Shown here: one piece after another, positions 1 to 11,547 of the stretch | Layout of the letters: each line of letters opens with the position of its first letter | How positions within the stretch are numbered: the first letter of the stretch is position 1 | DNA from: Microcebus murinus | Lineage: Eukaryota > Chordata > Mammalia > Primates > Cheirogaleidae | Length of the DNA stretch: 64,000 nt | Assembly: GCF_040939455.1 (NCBI RefSeq) | Contig: NC_134112.1 | Span: 19,184,501-19,248,500, forward strand | Direction: 5' to 3' | The notes under the pieces: model-generated | What the model saw: only the letters and a program-made list of their open reading frames with translations | Databases searched by the model: none | What the model was told of the DNA's origin: nothing | Made by a program: the position numbers and the translations under genes

Positions 1-1689
1 AATTAATAGCTGATGTGACAATTTGTTCTTATTCCTGGTGAAAAAAATCCCAGGAAGCTATGCTGGGACCTGTTTCTCCTAATGAAAGAATTGCCCATGC
101 CCCTACAAGCTCTATTCTAACTGCTGGGCTCTGGCTGGAAATGCTTAGATCCCCTGGCCTGTGAAGGGGGCCATTCTTCCTGTCTGCTACAGAAGCATGA
201 GCAGCAAGAGTGGGGCTCCCTGGACACCAGCGGGACCCCTCCCCAAGAACACACACACCCATACCCACAACCTGGGGTGGCCTGCCCGGAGCACCTGCCA
301 CCGCCCAAGGTCCAGGCATCAAGTCAAGCCTGGACTTTATTTCATCCCAGTTGTTTGAAGCCACATCTGCAGGATTCCTGCAGGACGCAGCCCCTCTCAG
401 GCTGTGATGCAAAAATAACCATGTGGTTGTACCTGCTGCGACTTTGCTCTTTGCTTCACGGCCTCTCCTTCTGCCCTACTGGACCTCTTATTTCACAGTG
501 AAAAATAATCATGTGCTCAGGCTTGGAGGAGCAGAAACAAATGAAGGTGAGAGTGTTACTGATATAGAGATAATAAATGCTAAGTGATGTGGGACAAATA
601 ATATGCATAAACATTATGTAGGTAAACATTTCAATACACTTGCTGTCACAGAACAGCCCAAATAAGCAAGTCATGTGAACAATAAATCATGGAACCAATT
701 TCAAGAAAAACATGTTTTGCTTTGGAAAATTCATCTCAAAATATATGCACTTGAAATTCAACTAAATATGAACAACTGTGCGTTTAATAAGTTACATTGG
801 GTAAAACTTGAATCCAGTGAAATACAAAATTCCCAAAATTTGAAAACAATTTTGATTTTATCCAAACTTTTTTAAGATAAAAAAATTAACATATGCATAC
901 CATATTGTTCCTTAATGTTTTTACAGTTTTCTTCCAACATAAAACTGAAGGAAGTAAGTTGCAAATTCAGAGAGAATTAATATGGAAAATGCCTTCCCTC
1001 CTTTGTTGTCTTCTTCGTTCCCAAACAAAAGAGAGACGCTGATAAATCCATTCTGAGCCTCTGAGCCATGCGGGCACAAGTGCCTCCTAGCTTGGCTGGG
1101 CATCTGACTCCACCAGGGGAAGTTGCTGGCCGCCATCTTTATTTTCTTTAACCAAAGCAACCTGACCATTCTGTGGCCCACGCCCATGGCAAAGCAAAGA
1201 GAGTGTGAGACAGTCCTGCCCGCAGTTACTGATGGTCTCAACAGGCAAGGCAAACCTGGTTTGGGGTCTAAATTCACCAACCAGGACATGGGTGGAGTGA
1301 CAGGGCCTTGCATGTTAACAGGCCGTCGGAAAGGATCCTCCCCGACCCATCTCAGAAAAGTCGCAGGATCAGGATAGCGTGTGGATTCATCACAGAAATG
1401 CTACTGCTTATGCTGAGCTGCTCTGTGAAGACAGATATTCCCCAAGTGCCATCCCGTAAAACAGAACAGGGAATGCTTTTTGGTGTGACCAAGCAGTCTG
1501 TCCTATGTCCCCTCCACTACCCTGAGGTATCAGGGGCGTGTTTGGCGTGGTGGATGCCATGCCTACGTCTGTCTTTTAATCCTCTCCTCTCTCTCCAGCT
1601 TTCATTTTTTTGTCACAACCAGTTATTCCTGAGAACCAGCGAAGTGAGCAAACAAGGTTAGTAAGACGGACTCCCCTGGCCTGACTGTC

Positions 1690-1905
1690 TTCCAGAGGGA
1701 AGCGGGAATTCACGCTGAGTGGGAGGACGCTTTGAGTTGCCTGCTTCGCAGAGGCGCGCCCGGGGTCAGACGGGAGCACGTGGCGCCACAGGCTCCCCCG
1801 CCAGGCAGCCCGCTCAGCTCAGGAGGGACGTGGCCCGCCCACCGCCTCCTCTACTCCCGCTCGCCCCTGTGACCACCTGAGCCAGCGGGAGCTGTTCGGG
1901 ATCTG
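1690..1905. promoter_or_regulatory. CpG-dense patch, possible promoter or enhancer
   Basis: About 15 or more CpG dinucleotides fall within about 180 bases (for example gaggcgcgcccggggtcag and ctcccgctcgcccctg). The rest of the intergenic DNA is strongly CpG-depleted. The patch contains an ASCI-type ggcgcgcc and GC-box-like motifs but no exon that I recognise. It is shorter than a classical CpG island. It could be a non-coding RNA promoter, an enhancer, or a decayed GC-rich insertion. Confidence 0.35.
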
Positions 1906-3059
1906 ACTCTTTAAACTACATGTAGGAACACGGGGAAAATGACAATATAACAAATGGTGTTTATGTTCTTGGAGCCAAAGTGAAACTTTTTCGTCACTAC
2001 GAACATTTCCTAAAGCCCCCAATTTCATCGCTGAATAAACGTCTCAAGGGAACTACTTCGTAACCCAGGCTCCAGTTGGAGAAAGCGGAGAGGCAGCTTA
2101 TGTAGGTTTTTAAGACCCGAACTGGGTTATGACAAAGTGGCTAGAATGTGACAGAATCGTTCCAACTGAACTCCGGACGAACTGTGTTTCCTGGCCTTTT
2201 TACCCACAGGCATGACCAGAGCTGGTGACACTAGCAGGGCCAGCAGTTTGGACCCTAAGCATCCTCCATCCGTCAAGGCCCAGCCAAGCAAGTCAGCAAA
2301 GCAGAGGTGGAGGGTGGCTACCTTGGACCAGTTCTGCAACCAACACCCTAGAAGTTCAGAAAAGAACCTCCCTGCTGTGCAGCGGCAGACTGAAGGTCAG
2401 AGAGAATATCCTCATTAGAAGCCTCTCCTTTTCCTTCTCTTTCTAGATACTCAGAAGACAGAGCAAGGAAACTCAAGCAAACCTGGTGCAAGAGATAAGG
2501 TGGCTTATAACAAAGTGCTCAAATCTTATTCATGCTTGTCCCACTAGAAATCAAGGGAAACTTGCAAAGGCCTCTCAGGGTGTGTGAGTTGCTCAAAAAA
2601 GTTCTATGAATCTATTACACCCCACAGTACTAAAAGCCCATTGTTCCCTGCAGACCCAAGCTGGCTGCTTACCTGTGCCTTCAATGCCCAGACTGCTCCA
2701 TCCCTGCCAATACACAAACTGTACACACACACCTGTGCATGGGTACAACCCATTTAGTCCACTTAGACTCATCGCGACAGTTTTACCAGTCACTTACCCT
2801 GGCAAGCCTTCCTTGACACACGTCAACAGAAAAACCTCAAATTGGGCCCCCTGAGGCTCCACAGCCAGCTGTGTGTTCCTCCAGCTCACCGTGAGTCATT
2901 CATCCTGGACTGGGACCGTCTTAAGAAGGATGATGTCTCCACCTGAGTGTTCAGGATGTGTGTTGAATCACAACAAACTCAGGCTCGCAGAAAACATCTA
3001 AGCTGACGATACACAGTCCTGCAGATCTGTTCCCCTCTACTGCTCCCTACTTGGGGAAC

Positions 3060-3660
3060 TGACGCCACCACCACCCAGGCACTCCAGCCAGAAACTTGTC
3101 CAGCCACTGTCCAACCTGTCACAACGTTCTCCCCTTTTCACCTCCTACCTCCGGGTCTTGGGGTTCACCATCTCTCATCTGGACTATCTCAGAGGTCTGC
3201 CACCTGCTCTTGATTAAAAACCCCACCTTCATTCCACTGCCACTGATCTCGCTGGAACAAAGGTCTTGTCACTGCATTGCTTAATCCACCCCACGTAGCT
3301 GGATCTTTTCTAGAACAGACCTTCCCATCTGGTGCCTCAGCCACTGGGGAGCTGTGTGAGGAATGGGTGACGGGGATATTGGCACCTCCTCCACTCTTGA
3401 AGCAGTTGGATGGCACCTCAGATGTTGCTAGATGTGGCCTCTGGCTACAAGCAGCTGTCTGTTTACTCCAGTCACCAGGCACATGCTATTTTCTGAATGC
3501 ACTAGGACATACAAAGCTTTGGGAACTATTGCCCCCAAAGAGTAAAACCCAGGCTCCCTAGCATGACTAAGAGGTCCTCCAAGACCCCAGCCCTCTAATG
3601 CCTTCTCCAGCCACATCTCACACTCTCTAAAGATAAATTCCCTCCCTTCTCCCCCAAATT
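3060..3660 (+). repeat. Degenerate L2-type LINE fragments
   Basis: Pyrimidine-rich text with L2-like phrases (ccaccatctctcatctggac-like wording; later ccagccctctaatgccttct) resembles the 3' part of L2 elements. It is diverged and broken around 3290-3470. The family assignment is from memory and approximate. Confidence 0.4.
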
Positions 3661-5901
3661 AACCTTTCCAAAGCTGGCTTGCTCAAAATTAATCTGAAAG
3701 GGAACCACAGCAAAGATGGATCTCATGTGTGGTTTTGTCATTCAACTCGTTTAATTAAACCCAATGTAGCAACGTGAGTGCAACGCCAGAAAGATCTCCT
3801 TAAAGGAATAAATGTCCAGTTTCTGGCTTCATGGTCAGTGTCATCACCAGCATCTGTTTATTTTCCCTGTTGATTCCTTCTTTCTCACCTGAGCATTGTC
3901 ATTTTCCAATTAAAATCCCAAGTTCTGCAAAGGCTTGTAGTTCAGGATTTAGAATCAGAGACTATTTTTGCTCACTCCTGAGAGTTACACTTGGAGGAGA
4001 TAGCTAATTAAAACATCGTGGTACCTATTCCCCAAGGCAGTCTCCTTCTCCCACACCAAGAGCTTCCCAGCTCACGACCCTGACACTTGTGGGATCTGAG
4101 TGAATGTGGGTGACGGAGAGTTGCAAAGTGAACAGAAACTCAATGAGGCTCAAGCTCAACCAATCACACAAAGAGGTATTCAACCATGAGACTTAGTCTT
4201 AGTGCTCATCAGGTTTTATTTATTTGTTCAAGAAAAATTTATTGACTAGCTAGTAGGTTTTTTTTAATTAGGATAATATGTTCATGAGTGTTTGAAACAT
4301 TATGTTCTATATCTTTTGGTATGTCTGAAATGTTTCTTAATAAGGAATAGATTCCCAGTCAAATTGGTTATCCATGTTTAAGGAAAGCCGTGAGAAGAGT
4401 CAACCCACTAGGTCTTTCTCATTCTCCTTGGGAGGCGTCTCTTACGGGCTGTGGTCAGATGCTCGGGAAACACTTAGCGAGTTAAGAGGAGGTGAGACCT
4501 TTGACCCGAAGACTTGGTGATTCTCAATGTGCTGCAGTTTTAACAAAAATTGCTGTTGTCAGTGTCAAATAACCATTTTTCTTCCTAGTTCAAAACTCTT
4601 AGGTTCTATTTGCACTGGGAAAGGGGAACGAACTTACTTTCACTGAGTACCAACAATGAGCAATTGGAACAATAATTGCACTTGTTCTTCACCAATAGTG
4701 CTTGTTTCTCATGGAATTCAGTATTTATAGCTAATTACGTAACCAAAGTAGGGATTCTGGTCATGTAGACACGGCAATATTAACCTATCTTTTAGTTCTC
4801 TATATGGAACCAACACTAATTGCTAACCTGGATTGTGTGCACTAAAGGTGATAGTAGAACATCTTTATTCCAAGTCAACTAACTCTGCAGGAGTTTGATT
4901 TGGAGAACCCATTGGAAACCTCCCATGTGAATAAAGTAGGACCATCATTGATGCACTTGGAAAATCTTCATTGAGATCAATCACTAGACAAAGTCATTGC
5001 TCAGCTACAGCCCATGGCCAAAAACAGAATGTGCAGAATATGATTTCCTCACCCTCCCCTATCAGACAGCTGCCTATGTGGATTAGTAGGCCCAAATAAC
5101 CTTCTGTTATCTCTGCCTTCTCTTTCTTCTTGGATTAAGAAATTAAAAAATGTACAGAGATAAGGTTAACCCCTGGATAAGATGTCACACAAACTTACCA
5201 TCGAGCCATTCAAAACAACGGAATTGGTCCATGAAGAAGAGCCTTCCTTTTTCATCCACCACGACTGGCCATGATTGGAGGGGCTGGTTAGTTTGATGGA
5301 TGATTACTCAGTCCTTGGGTGAATCATGAGCAGTAAACAGCTGTCCCCAATTTTCCCTTCTGCACCATTTCCCTTCTGCAGCCCTCCCTCTTTTATGGAG
5401 GCAAACTGAAAGTGAACTGAAAAGAGATCTAAAGCTAATCTAAAGAAATCTGTTCACTTCACAGAAGGTAGAAACCAATCTGGAGAGGTCAACTGATTTG
5501 CCCTGCCCCTCCTTTCAGAACAGAGCAGGGGACAAGTGAGATTATGAATGTGAATGTCTTCCCAGGCCCTCAGTGCCTCAATGGCTGCCCGAGGTCTCCA
5601 GGCTCACTAGTGACTGTGTGTCTAGGTTTCCTGAGGCTCAACCATTCCCACTATACAACACGGCCTCTTTGTGTTGTAGATAAGCAAAAGGGAGGCCCCA
5701 GATGCTTAAATAATGTAGACAAGGTCACAAACCACACCCAGACCCAAGACACCTAAATCAAACTTCTCTTTTCAAGTGCAGCACTGAAACAATGACCGAG
5801 CTACCATCAGGCCCCAGAGACTGGGGCAATTAGGACCTGAGGACAACAGTGACAAAATCAAATGCCCTGGGAACCCAGCCAGTCACTGTTACACTCTGCA
5901 C

Positions 5902-5907
5902 TTTATT
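5902..5907 (-). promoter_or_regulatory. Candidate main poly(A) signal of BMPER
   Basis: This is AATAAA on the minus strand (context CTGAATAAAGTGCAG), about 1.5 kb beyond the BMPER stop, with a GT-rich stretch starting about 8 bases downstream. Sequence alone cannot prove cleavage here. Confidence 0.5.
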
Positions 5908-6216
5908 CAGTTTACTCAAACAACTAGGGATTTTGTAAAGACAAAACAAATCTAAATTAATACTTTAGCTGTCATGAATATATGTAAAAGGCACGTAAAT
6001 GACATTGACAAACAATGGCAACGTGCTCACTGTCAAATATTTGGAGTTTGCTTTTTGTCTGTTAATAATACTTTTTATAAAAATAAACTACTGTAGGATA
6101 TATAAATTATATCTAAATAAAGCTGTTAAAATTTCACTAGTCTGCAGTTGATACTGCTAATTTATAAAGTATAAGACATCTTGAATGAAAAATGCATTGT
6201 TTTAAATCTTAAGCCC

Positions 6217-6222
6217 TTTATT
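6217..6222 (-). promoter_or_regulatory. Candidate alternative poly(A) signal of BMPER
   Basis: AATAAA on the minus strand, about 1.2 kb past the stop codon. Its downstream sequence is A-rich with no clear GU-rich element, so it looks weaker than the signal at 5902-5907. It could give a shorter 3' UTR. Confidence 0.3.
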
Positions 6223-7273
6223 TACTACAATGCAGAACATTTTACTTTTAGACATAGTGGGTTTTGGTTTTGTTGACATTTTAACCTATTCAACTGAAAA
6301 CAAAAGTCAAGAAAATCACAAGGTAACTAGTAGTAACCTATCAGTAAATTGGAGCAAATACATGGACCATTCTTCAATTGGACTGACGTTAAATCAGTTG
6401 GCCAGTAAAGGCTTTTCCCTGTCTAATAACTATAACATATTAATGGTAGCCAAAAAGCTTTGGACAGGAATCCTCTAGGAATAATTACAAGTTTTCATTT
6501 TATACACGGAATAGTCACAAAATGTAGATGACTTACATCAACTCATTGGATTTACTCATCTAAAATTGTTCTGAGATTCAGAGAAACGGATATTTCTTCA
6601 TATGTTGTGCAACAGTTTCTCCAGATATCTTCTCATGCTCAATAAAATTAACATGCCATCCAGACACCCTTGAATCTCGATGCATGACACAGAAACAGTC
6701 ACATCCATCATACACACTTATAAAATGAGGAGACTCAGAGAATATGTGAAGATGGCAAGAGTCACTTGATTCTTTGGCTATGTCCTAGTGACAAATATAT
6801 ATTTCTTGGCAACGACTCAATAAGTTTTGGAAACAATATCAGGCCATGACCCAGTACAGTGTGACAGTCTCTCCCTTGCTTTCCAGGTACCATTAGGGTC
6901 AGTCACCAAGCTCCTGCCATCTCTCTCAGGTACACATTCCTTTCTTAGGAAATATGAGATGCCCCTAGATAAATGTCCCCTTCTCCAGAGGAACATATTT
7001 CCCACTCAATTAAAAATCCTGAGTCAAAGCTAAAATTAATGCAGGCAGGCAATTGAGAGTTCCCAGAAAATTTCCTTAAAATGACAAATGTATACGACAT
7101 TAACCATCCAATATGTCTACATGCTGCCTTATTAAATTAAAAACACCTGGTGTATTTATACAATGTATCCAATGGCTTACAGATTAGGATCCCAGAAATA
7201 ATACATGTCTTATAGCAAAAAATATACATATAATAATCCACCTATAGTTTATATAAATGATGAAATGTTTTTG

Positions 7274-7328
7274 AATATATCTATATATCTATATATATAT
7301 ATACACATATATACTCTGTGTGTGTGTA
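7274..7328. repeat. AT/TG microsatellite within the BMPER 3' UTR
   Basis: Alternating ta/at runs pass into a short tg run (gtgtgtgtgt). It lies about 100 bases past the BMPER stop and should be length-polymorphic. Confidence 0.85.
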
Positions 7329-7428
7329 TTTGCAGAATCAGGTACACAAATACTGTAGTCCTTCATTGGCTCTTCCACATCAGTGTCAAGGACACCAGAT
7401 TTCAAAGTCTCAAGAACCGGAACAAAGG

Positions 7429-7610
7429 TCACCGCTGAGGACAGAGGACTGGCTTGATGCACCTTCCCCTGTGAAGGACCAAGTTTGCTGGACAGTGGCA
7501 ACCTGCAACGCACGGCTTATTGCATGGACCAATCTCATTCCAGTTGTCACATGTCTTCACACATCCCGGGCCACAGGTATCATACACAGCACCGTGCTTA
7601 CACTGGGTGG
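7429..7610 (-). CDS. BMPER: BMPER terminal coding exon (C-terminal TIL-like cysteine-rich module, stop codon)
   Basis: BMPER is a secreted extracellular modulator that binds BMPs and tunes BMP signalling in endothelium and skeleton. On the minus strand a pyrimidine-rich acceptor (tctttttcag) precedes the exon. Its first two bases complete an Ala codon split with the upstream exon, then 59 codons run to TGA at 7431-7429. The peptide starts [16 protein letters not shown] and ends [12 protein letters not shown]. Ten cysteines in a TIL-like spacing (CKH, DTC, GPGC, KTC, GPC, KPC, AGC, HC, GRC, VLC) fit the C-terminal module that follows the VWD domain. It corresponds to about residues 627-685 if the protein has the human length of 685. 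Differences from the human protein as I recall it are conservative (Val for Ile after GPGC; Arg for Lys before GRC). The frame is intact, so this is a functional exon rather than a pseudogene. Identification rests on recalled human sequence and exact phase agreement between the two exons. Confidence 0.96.
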
Positions 7611-7842
7611 CTGAAAAAGAGGAGACACAGGTTTGATGTAGAAAAAGGCCCCGTTACTTCACCCTCAGCCTGATACCATTTCTGCAGGCTCATGTCATTG
7701 CAGAGAGCTTTCCACAGCACAGGCTCAGATTTGCCTTTTCACCAGGAATCACAAGCCCCCAACACTCCTCACACACGCCAGCAATCACCTGCATCTATAA
7801 AAAAAAGAACCCAACAATCTACCTGCTGGGCCAGTGTGCTTC

Positions 7843-7861
7843 AAAAAAAAAAAAAAAAAAA
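7843..7861 (+). repeat. Poly(A) tract of 19 A
   Basis: An uninterrupted A run in the last BMPER intron, just upstream of the terminal exon. No attached retroelement was recognised, so it may be a relic tail or a simple homopolymer. Confidence 0.85.
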
Positions 7862-8094
7862 TTAGAATCAAAGCTGTTCATTCTTAGATAAGAAAAACTA
7901 TAAATTCATAAGGCTATAAGAAAATCTTTAAGGTTATTTAGTTATTGCAAATAGTATAAAAAATTAGCTTCAAATAGTCCTTCCAGCTATTGAGCTGTGA
8001 TGAATAGCAATATTTTGTGCAACTACATCAATATTTAAATATACGGAATTACACACACAGAAGAGAAAGCTACCAAGGATATTGGAAATCTGTG

Positions 8095-8300
8095 ACATAT
8101 TTCAATCAGCGCGATCATGCATTACATTAATCAATTTTAGGCAAATTAGAGCGAGAATAGGGCAGCTCCCAATAGAGAAAAATCAGATGTGCAAATGCAG
8201 GGAGGGCAGCTGCCACCTGGGCCAGAGAAGATAAAAATGATGACATCACCACGTCATAGCCATTTTAGTGTCTTCGTTGACTTAGAGCTAAAACGATTTT
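8095..8300. promoter_or_regulatory. Candidate intronic regulatory element (CRE/AP-1-like, E-box and homeobox motifs)
   Basis: This is unique, non-repeat DNA in the last intron, 0.5-0.7 kb from the terminal exon. Within about 200 bases it has a TGACATCA site next to an ACGTCA half-site (atgacatcaccacgtcatag), paired E-boxes (cagctgccacctgg), a GATAA motif and ATTA-type homeobox cores. The density is suggestive, but motif clustering alone is weak evidence. Confidence 0.3.
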
Positions 8301-9269
8301 GACAATATTTTGAGATATCCTAAAAACTCATGTATGTTTGTCAGAAAAAATAATGCAAACATTCTGGACAGTTTGTGACACACAGACTTTTCCATCTGAG
8401 TACTTCCAGTGGCAATCAAAGGGGCCACCCCTCATTCTCATGAATAAGAATGTTGACACAGGTAGAAATTTAGAGCAGGGACTTTTCAAGAACACCAGTA
8501 ACACATCGCAACCTTCATTTAAAGTTGCTCCAAACAAAAGTGCTAACAATGGAAGGTCATCATCAGCTTAGATCCCTCTGTTGTTGTTTATGCTGTTTGC
8601 AGAATAATAACCAGCCATGAACCATGCAATCGTAAAACTTAAAAAATAGAACCGGTTTTCAAGCAAATGGCATGACTTTGAGTGTTTCAAATTATATATT
8701 TAGAATTACCACAGAATGTAGTCGTTTGGGCACATTTAACTAACTTAACTAACATTAAGTTAATAAGAACCATAAAATAAATTCTATGAAGCTCCTCAAA
8801 CGCTCATTACACTGGTTAAAAACAAATGAGAAAAAAGACGTCCTGTCCAGAGAGTGCTCAATTACCTCTTGCAAGATCGTATTTATTATTAGAAAACTAA
8901 GCTGTTTGAAACGTAGAATTTTGAGAAACTTCTGAATGGAATGAACTTTAAAATACTTGGTTCTGTAATTAACACTTTTCGTATAGATTCATATTAAGTT
9001 CTGACATATTTATTTATCCCTGCCCCGATTGTTAAGTGAACTATTGACTATTACTAACCACCTGATCTGAACAAAGCCCCATGTACAGGATGCTTTGCGG
9101 GCAGAGATAAATGACAGGGTCATCTGTCTGATACACCCATGGAGGAGGGATGAGTTCGTGGCAGTTAATTCTCAGTCCATTACATTGAAACATCAGATGT
9201 AACCGTAACGATTCCCATGCCTGGGTCACTCAGATTTTTGAGGTGTCTTCTCAAAGATAACATCCTATC

Positions 9270-9505
9270 CAATATAGTACTTCCACACTCACTACCCCTT
9301 CCCTACCTTTTTCTTCTTTACACCCATCACTACCCAACATTGTGTCATATTTACTCTCCGTCTTCAACATTAGAATTCGAACTCACCGAAGGCAGAGTTT
9401 TCACCTGGTCTACCACTACATCTCTAGCACCTACCACATTTTCTGGCACCTAGAGGGCATTTGGGGTGTGGAAGCCAACGTTAAATATTTGTTCGATAAA
9501 TGGAA
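9270..9505 (+). repeat. L2 LINE 3' fragment
   Basis: The typical L2 tail architecture is visible: a C/T-rich run, ctctagcacctaccac and tctggcacctagagggcat, then taaatatttgttcgataaat, which is the degenerate form of the L2 terminal wording. Confidence 0.7.
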
Positions 9506-9879
9506 GAGTCATGAAACAGTCATGACCCCAACAGAGAGGGGTTTAGATGTTTTCCATATACCCTCTGCCCTTCCTTACCCTGTTGTGTGCTCTGTGCTAT
9601 CCTCTAAGGATGACATCCATGGGCTCCCTTGTGAACACTGAATGTCAGTGCCTTGACCTAGTGTCATCATCTAGGTGGGTAAATGTCACCACCGTTCATC
9701 CCATCTTCCACTCTTTTCAACTAAATTCCCAGCCGTTTCTCCCACCCCTCCCATGTGGATGGGATGTCCCTTGACTGTACACTCAGACCACCTGCTGCCA
9801 AGCTTCATCCCTGCATTTACAACATGAAATTGTAATCATCAGTTTCATCACCTCCCTCCCTCCCCTCCTCCCTCACTCC

Positions 9880-10010
9880 CCCTACACAAACACCAACTAA
9901 AATATAGGCTACTAGAGGGAAACACTTTTCTGTTTCTTTATTTATCTGTGGATGGTGCTTAACATGCAGTGGCCACTCAGAGGACTACTGGGAGACTGGA
10001 TGGACACAGG
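9880..10010 (+). repeat. L2 LINE 3' fragment (short)
   Basis: A degenerate L2-tail-like stretch: gaactactagaggg-type wording, then tttatttatctgtggatggtgcttaacatgcagtgg-like text. It may be a second piece of the L2 copy just upstream. Confidence 0.4.
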
Positions 10011-10199
10011 GAGGAGTGAGTGGCTGGATTGATATAACTCTTCCTTTAAATCTCTCAACTTACACTTCTCTGATAGTCTTTTGACTTTTCACTGATCCTT
10101 TCAAAGTTCTTCTCTTTTTCTCTTCTCAGTAACCAACAGAATACCCTATACATTGTATGTGCCTAGTGAATATCAGACTCACACACATTAATTGTATCC

Positions 10200-10405
10200 G
10201 TGTGTGTTGTTATGCTTCTGCAGACCAAGGGTGGCCACAGCTGGAAGTGAGAATCACCTGGACCCGATCCCAGACCAATTAAATTAGAACCTCTGAAGGC
10301 AGGACCAGGATAGCAGGAATTAAAAACACAGAAATCCACTCCCCATCCCCTCACCTCACCCTGCAACTAGACTGGTGATTCTAACAGGCAGTCAGGATTG
10401 AGATT
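10200..10405 (+). mobile_element. MER20-like hAT-Charlie MITE
   Basis: Phrases such as gagaatcacctggacc and ctggtgattctaacaggcag match the MER20 consensus as I recall it. It is diverged and its ends are not sharp. Confidence 0.5.
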
Positions 10406-10899
10406 TGGTCCTGTAAACAGCCATCATGCGCAGGCTTCATTCAGTCACTGCAGAGACTCATTCCTTTTTAGCAAATGAGAGAGCAACTAATATTTCCAAA
10501 GTGGACGTAGGCACACTTACAGTCGATTTGCCCCATCCTTTTGCAATTCATTAACACTGGCAACTCATCTTCCTCACCCACCACCTGACTAATGCGGTTC
10601 CCTCCAAAGTTTTCACTCGTGACCATATGCTCTGACATAATGGCAAGTCCTGTTCTCCCAAGAGCACTCTGCAAAATATTTGGTCTTTTTGTCCATTTTA
10701 TCTAACGACACAGACCTCTCCTGCTTCTTCCGCTGACTCTTTGAGAACACCTTCTCTCTCTGTCTCGAGTTTCTTTGCCTACTTCCTGGTAGCAAATGTT
10801 CACATTACCTCCTAGACTCTTCCCCCGAAATTATTTTCTTTTTTTTCTTCAGTTACTACGCTTTTATCCTGACTTCCAATCAGAGAGATCTGAAACCTA

Positions 10900-11065
10900 T
10901 TATCATTAGCTGTGACGCTTTGCCCAATCTAATCATTTCCTGTCTTAATTCAAGTGTCACCTTCTTCAAGTAGGTTCCTGCATGTCCCCAAGATGCCCTC
11001 CCCTCCTCTATGTCCCATGACACTTTTCATGTCATAGGAATTTGTTTATTTGCTTTCTCCTCCAG
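10900..11065 (+). repeat. L2 LINE fragment
   Basis: The segment with ttcaagtgtcaccttcttc and tgacacttttcatgtcatag resembles the region upstream of the L2 tail. Confidence 0.5.
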
Positions 11066-11082
11066 TTACAAACAGCTGTAGT

Positions 11083-11220
11083 TCTTAATCAGAGATGCTC
11101 ATGTGAGTCCCTTAAGGCTCTTTTAAAAGATATTTATTCCTCAGCCCCATCCCCACAGATTTTTGCTCCAAGTCTGCAGTGGGCCTGGGGTAGCTGTCGA
11201 GTTAAAAAGTAGACAGCTAA
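11083..11220 (+). mobile_element. MER20-like fragment next to an Alu
   Basis: Wording such as gctcatgtgagtcccttaag and cagtgggcctggggtagctg suggests a decayed MER20-type MITE. The Alu starts a few bases later and may have inserted into it. Confidence 0.35.
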
Positions 11221-11224
11221 GGGT

Positions 11225-11417
11225 GACTAAAAACATATAGAAAAAATTAGCCTGGCATGGTGGTGCACGCCTGTAGTCCCAGCTACTCAGGGGGCTTAGG
11301 CAGGAGGATTGCTTGAGCCCAGGAATTTGAAGTTGCTGTGAACTAGGCTGACGCCACGGCACTCTAGCTCGAGCAAGAGAGTGAGATTTTTGTCTCAAAG
11401 AAAAAATTTTTTTTAAA
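11225..11417 (+). mobile_element. Truncated strepsirrhine Alu (right-arm half)
   Basis: It begins at the inter-arm A-rich linker (actaaaaacatatagaaaaa) and continues through gtagtcccagctactca and the lineage-typical gctgacgccacggcactc to a degraded A-rich tail. The left arm is missing. Confidence 0.9.
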
Positions 11418-11534
11418 GTATAAATATGATTTGATTTGCACACATGCATTTAAAAAGGCGTCATTTGGTTATATTAAACAACAACAGCAACAGGAAACTG
11501 CCGAAGTGGTTAGTGTTCCAGTACATTTATTCTC

Positions 11535-11547
11535 GGGGGGGGGGGGG
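11535..11547 (+). repeat. G13 homopolymer
   Basis: An uninterrupted run of 13 G. It is hard to sequence, so the length may be imprecise. Confidence 0.85.

Larger units (their letters stand above)
1..5886. other. Intergenic region downstream of BMPER
   Basis: No coding exon with good splice sites and homology was recognised. Frames of 60-130 codons occur on both strands, overlap each other, and have no recognisable domain. The region holds a CpG-dense patch (about 1690-1905), L2-like sequence (about 3060-3660) and otherwise unassigned DNA (about 1-1680, 1910-3050, 3665-5190, 5310-5886). If human synteny holds, which is recalled and not seen here, the next gene in this direction would be NPSR1. 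Confidence 0.7.
5887..7428 (-). other. BMPER: Inferred BMPER 3' untranslated region
   Basis: The stop codon at 7429-7431 is followed on the minus strand by AT-rich sequence with no recognisable retroelement, as expected for a UTR under some constraint. Two canonical AATAAA signals lie downstream, at 6222-6217 and 5907-5902. The second is followed by GT-rich sequence (gtgcagagtgtaacagtgac on the minus strand), like a downstream cleavage element. I place the end near 5887 for that reason. The extent is inference. A TA/TG microsatellite interrupts the proximal part. Confidence 0.55.
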
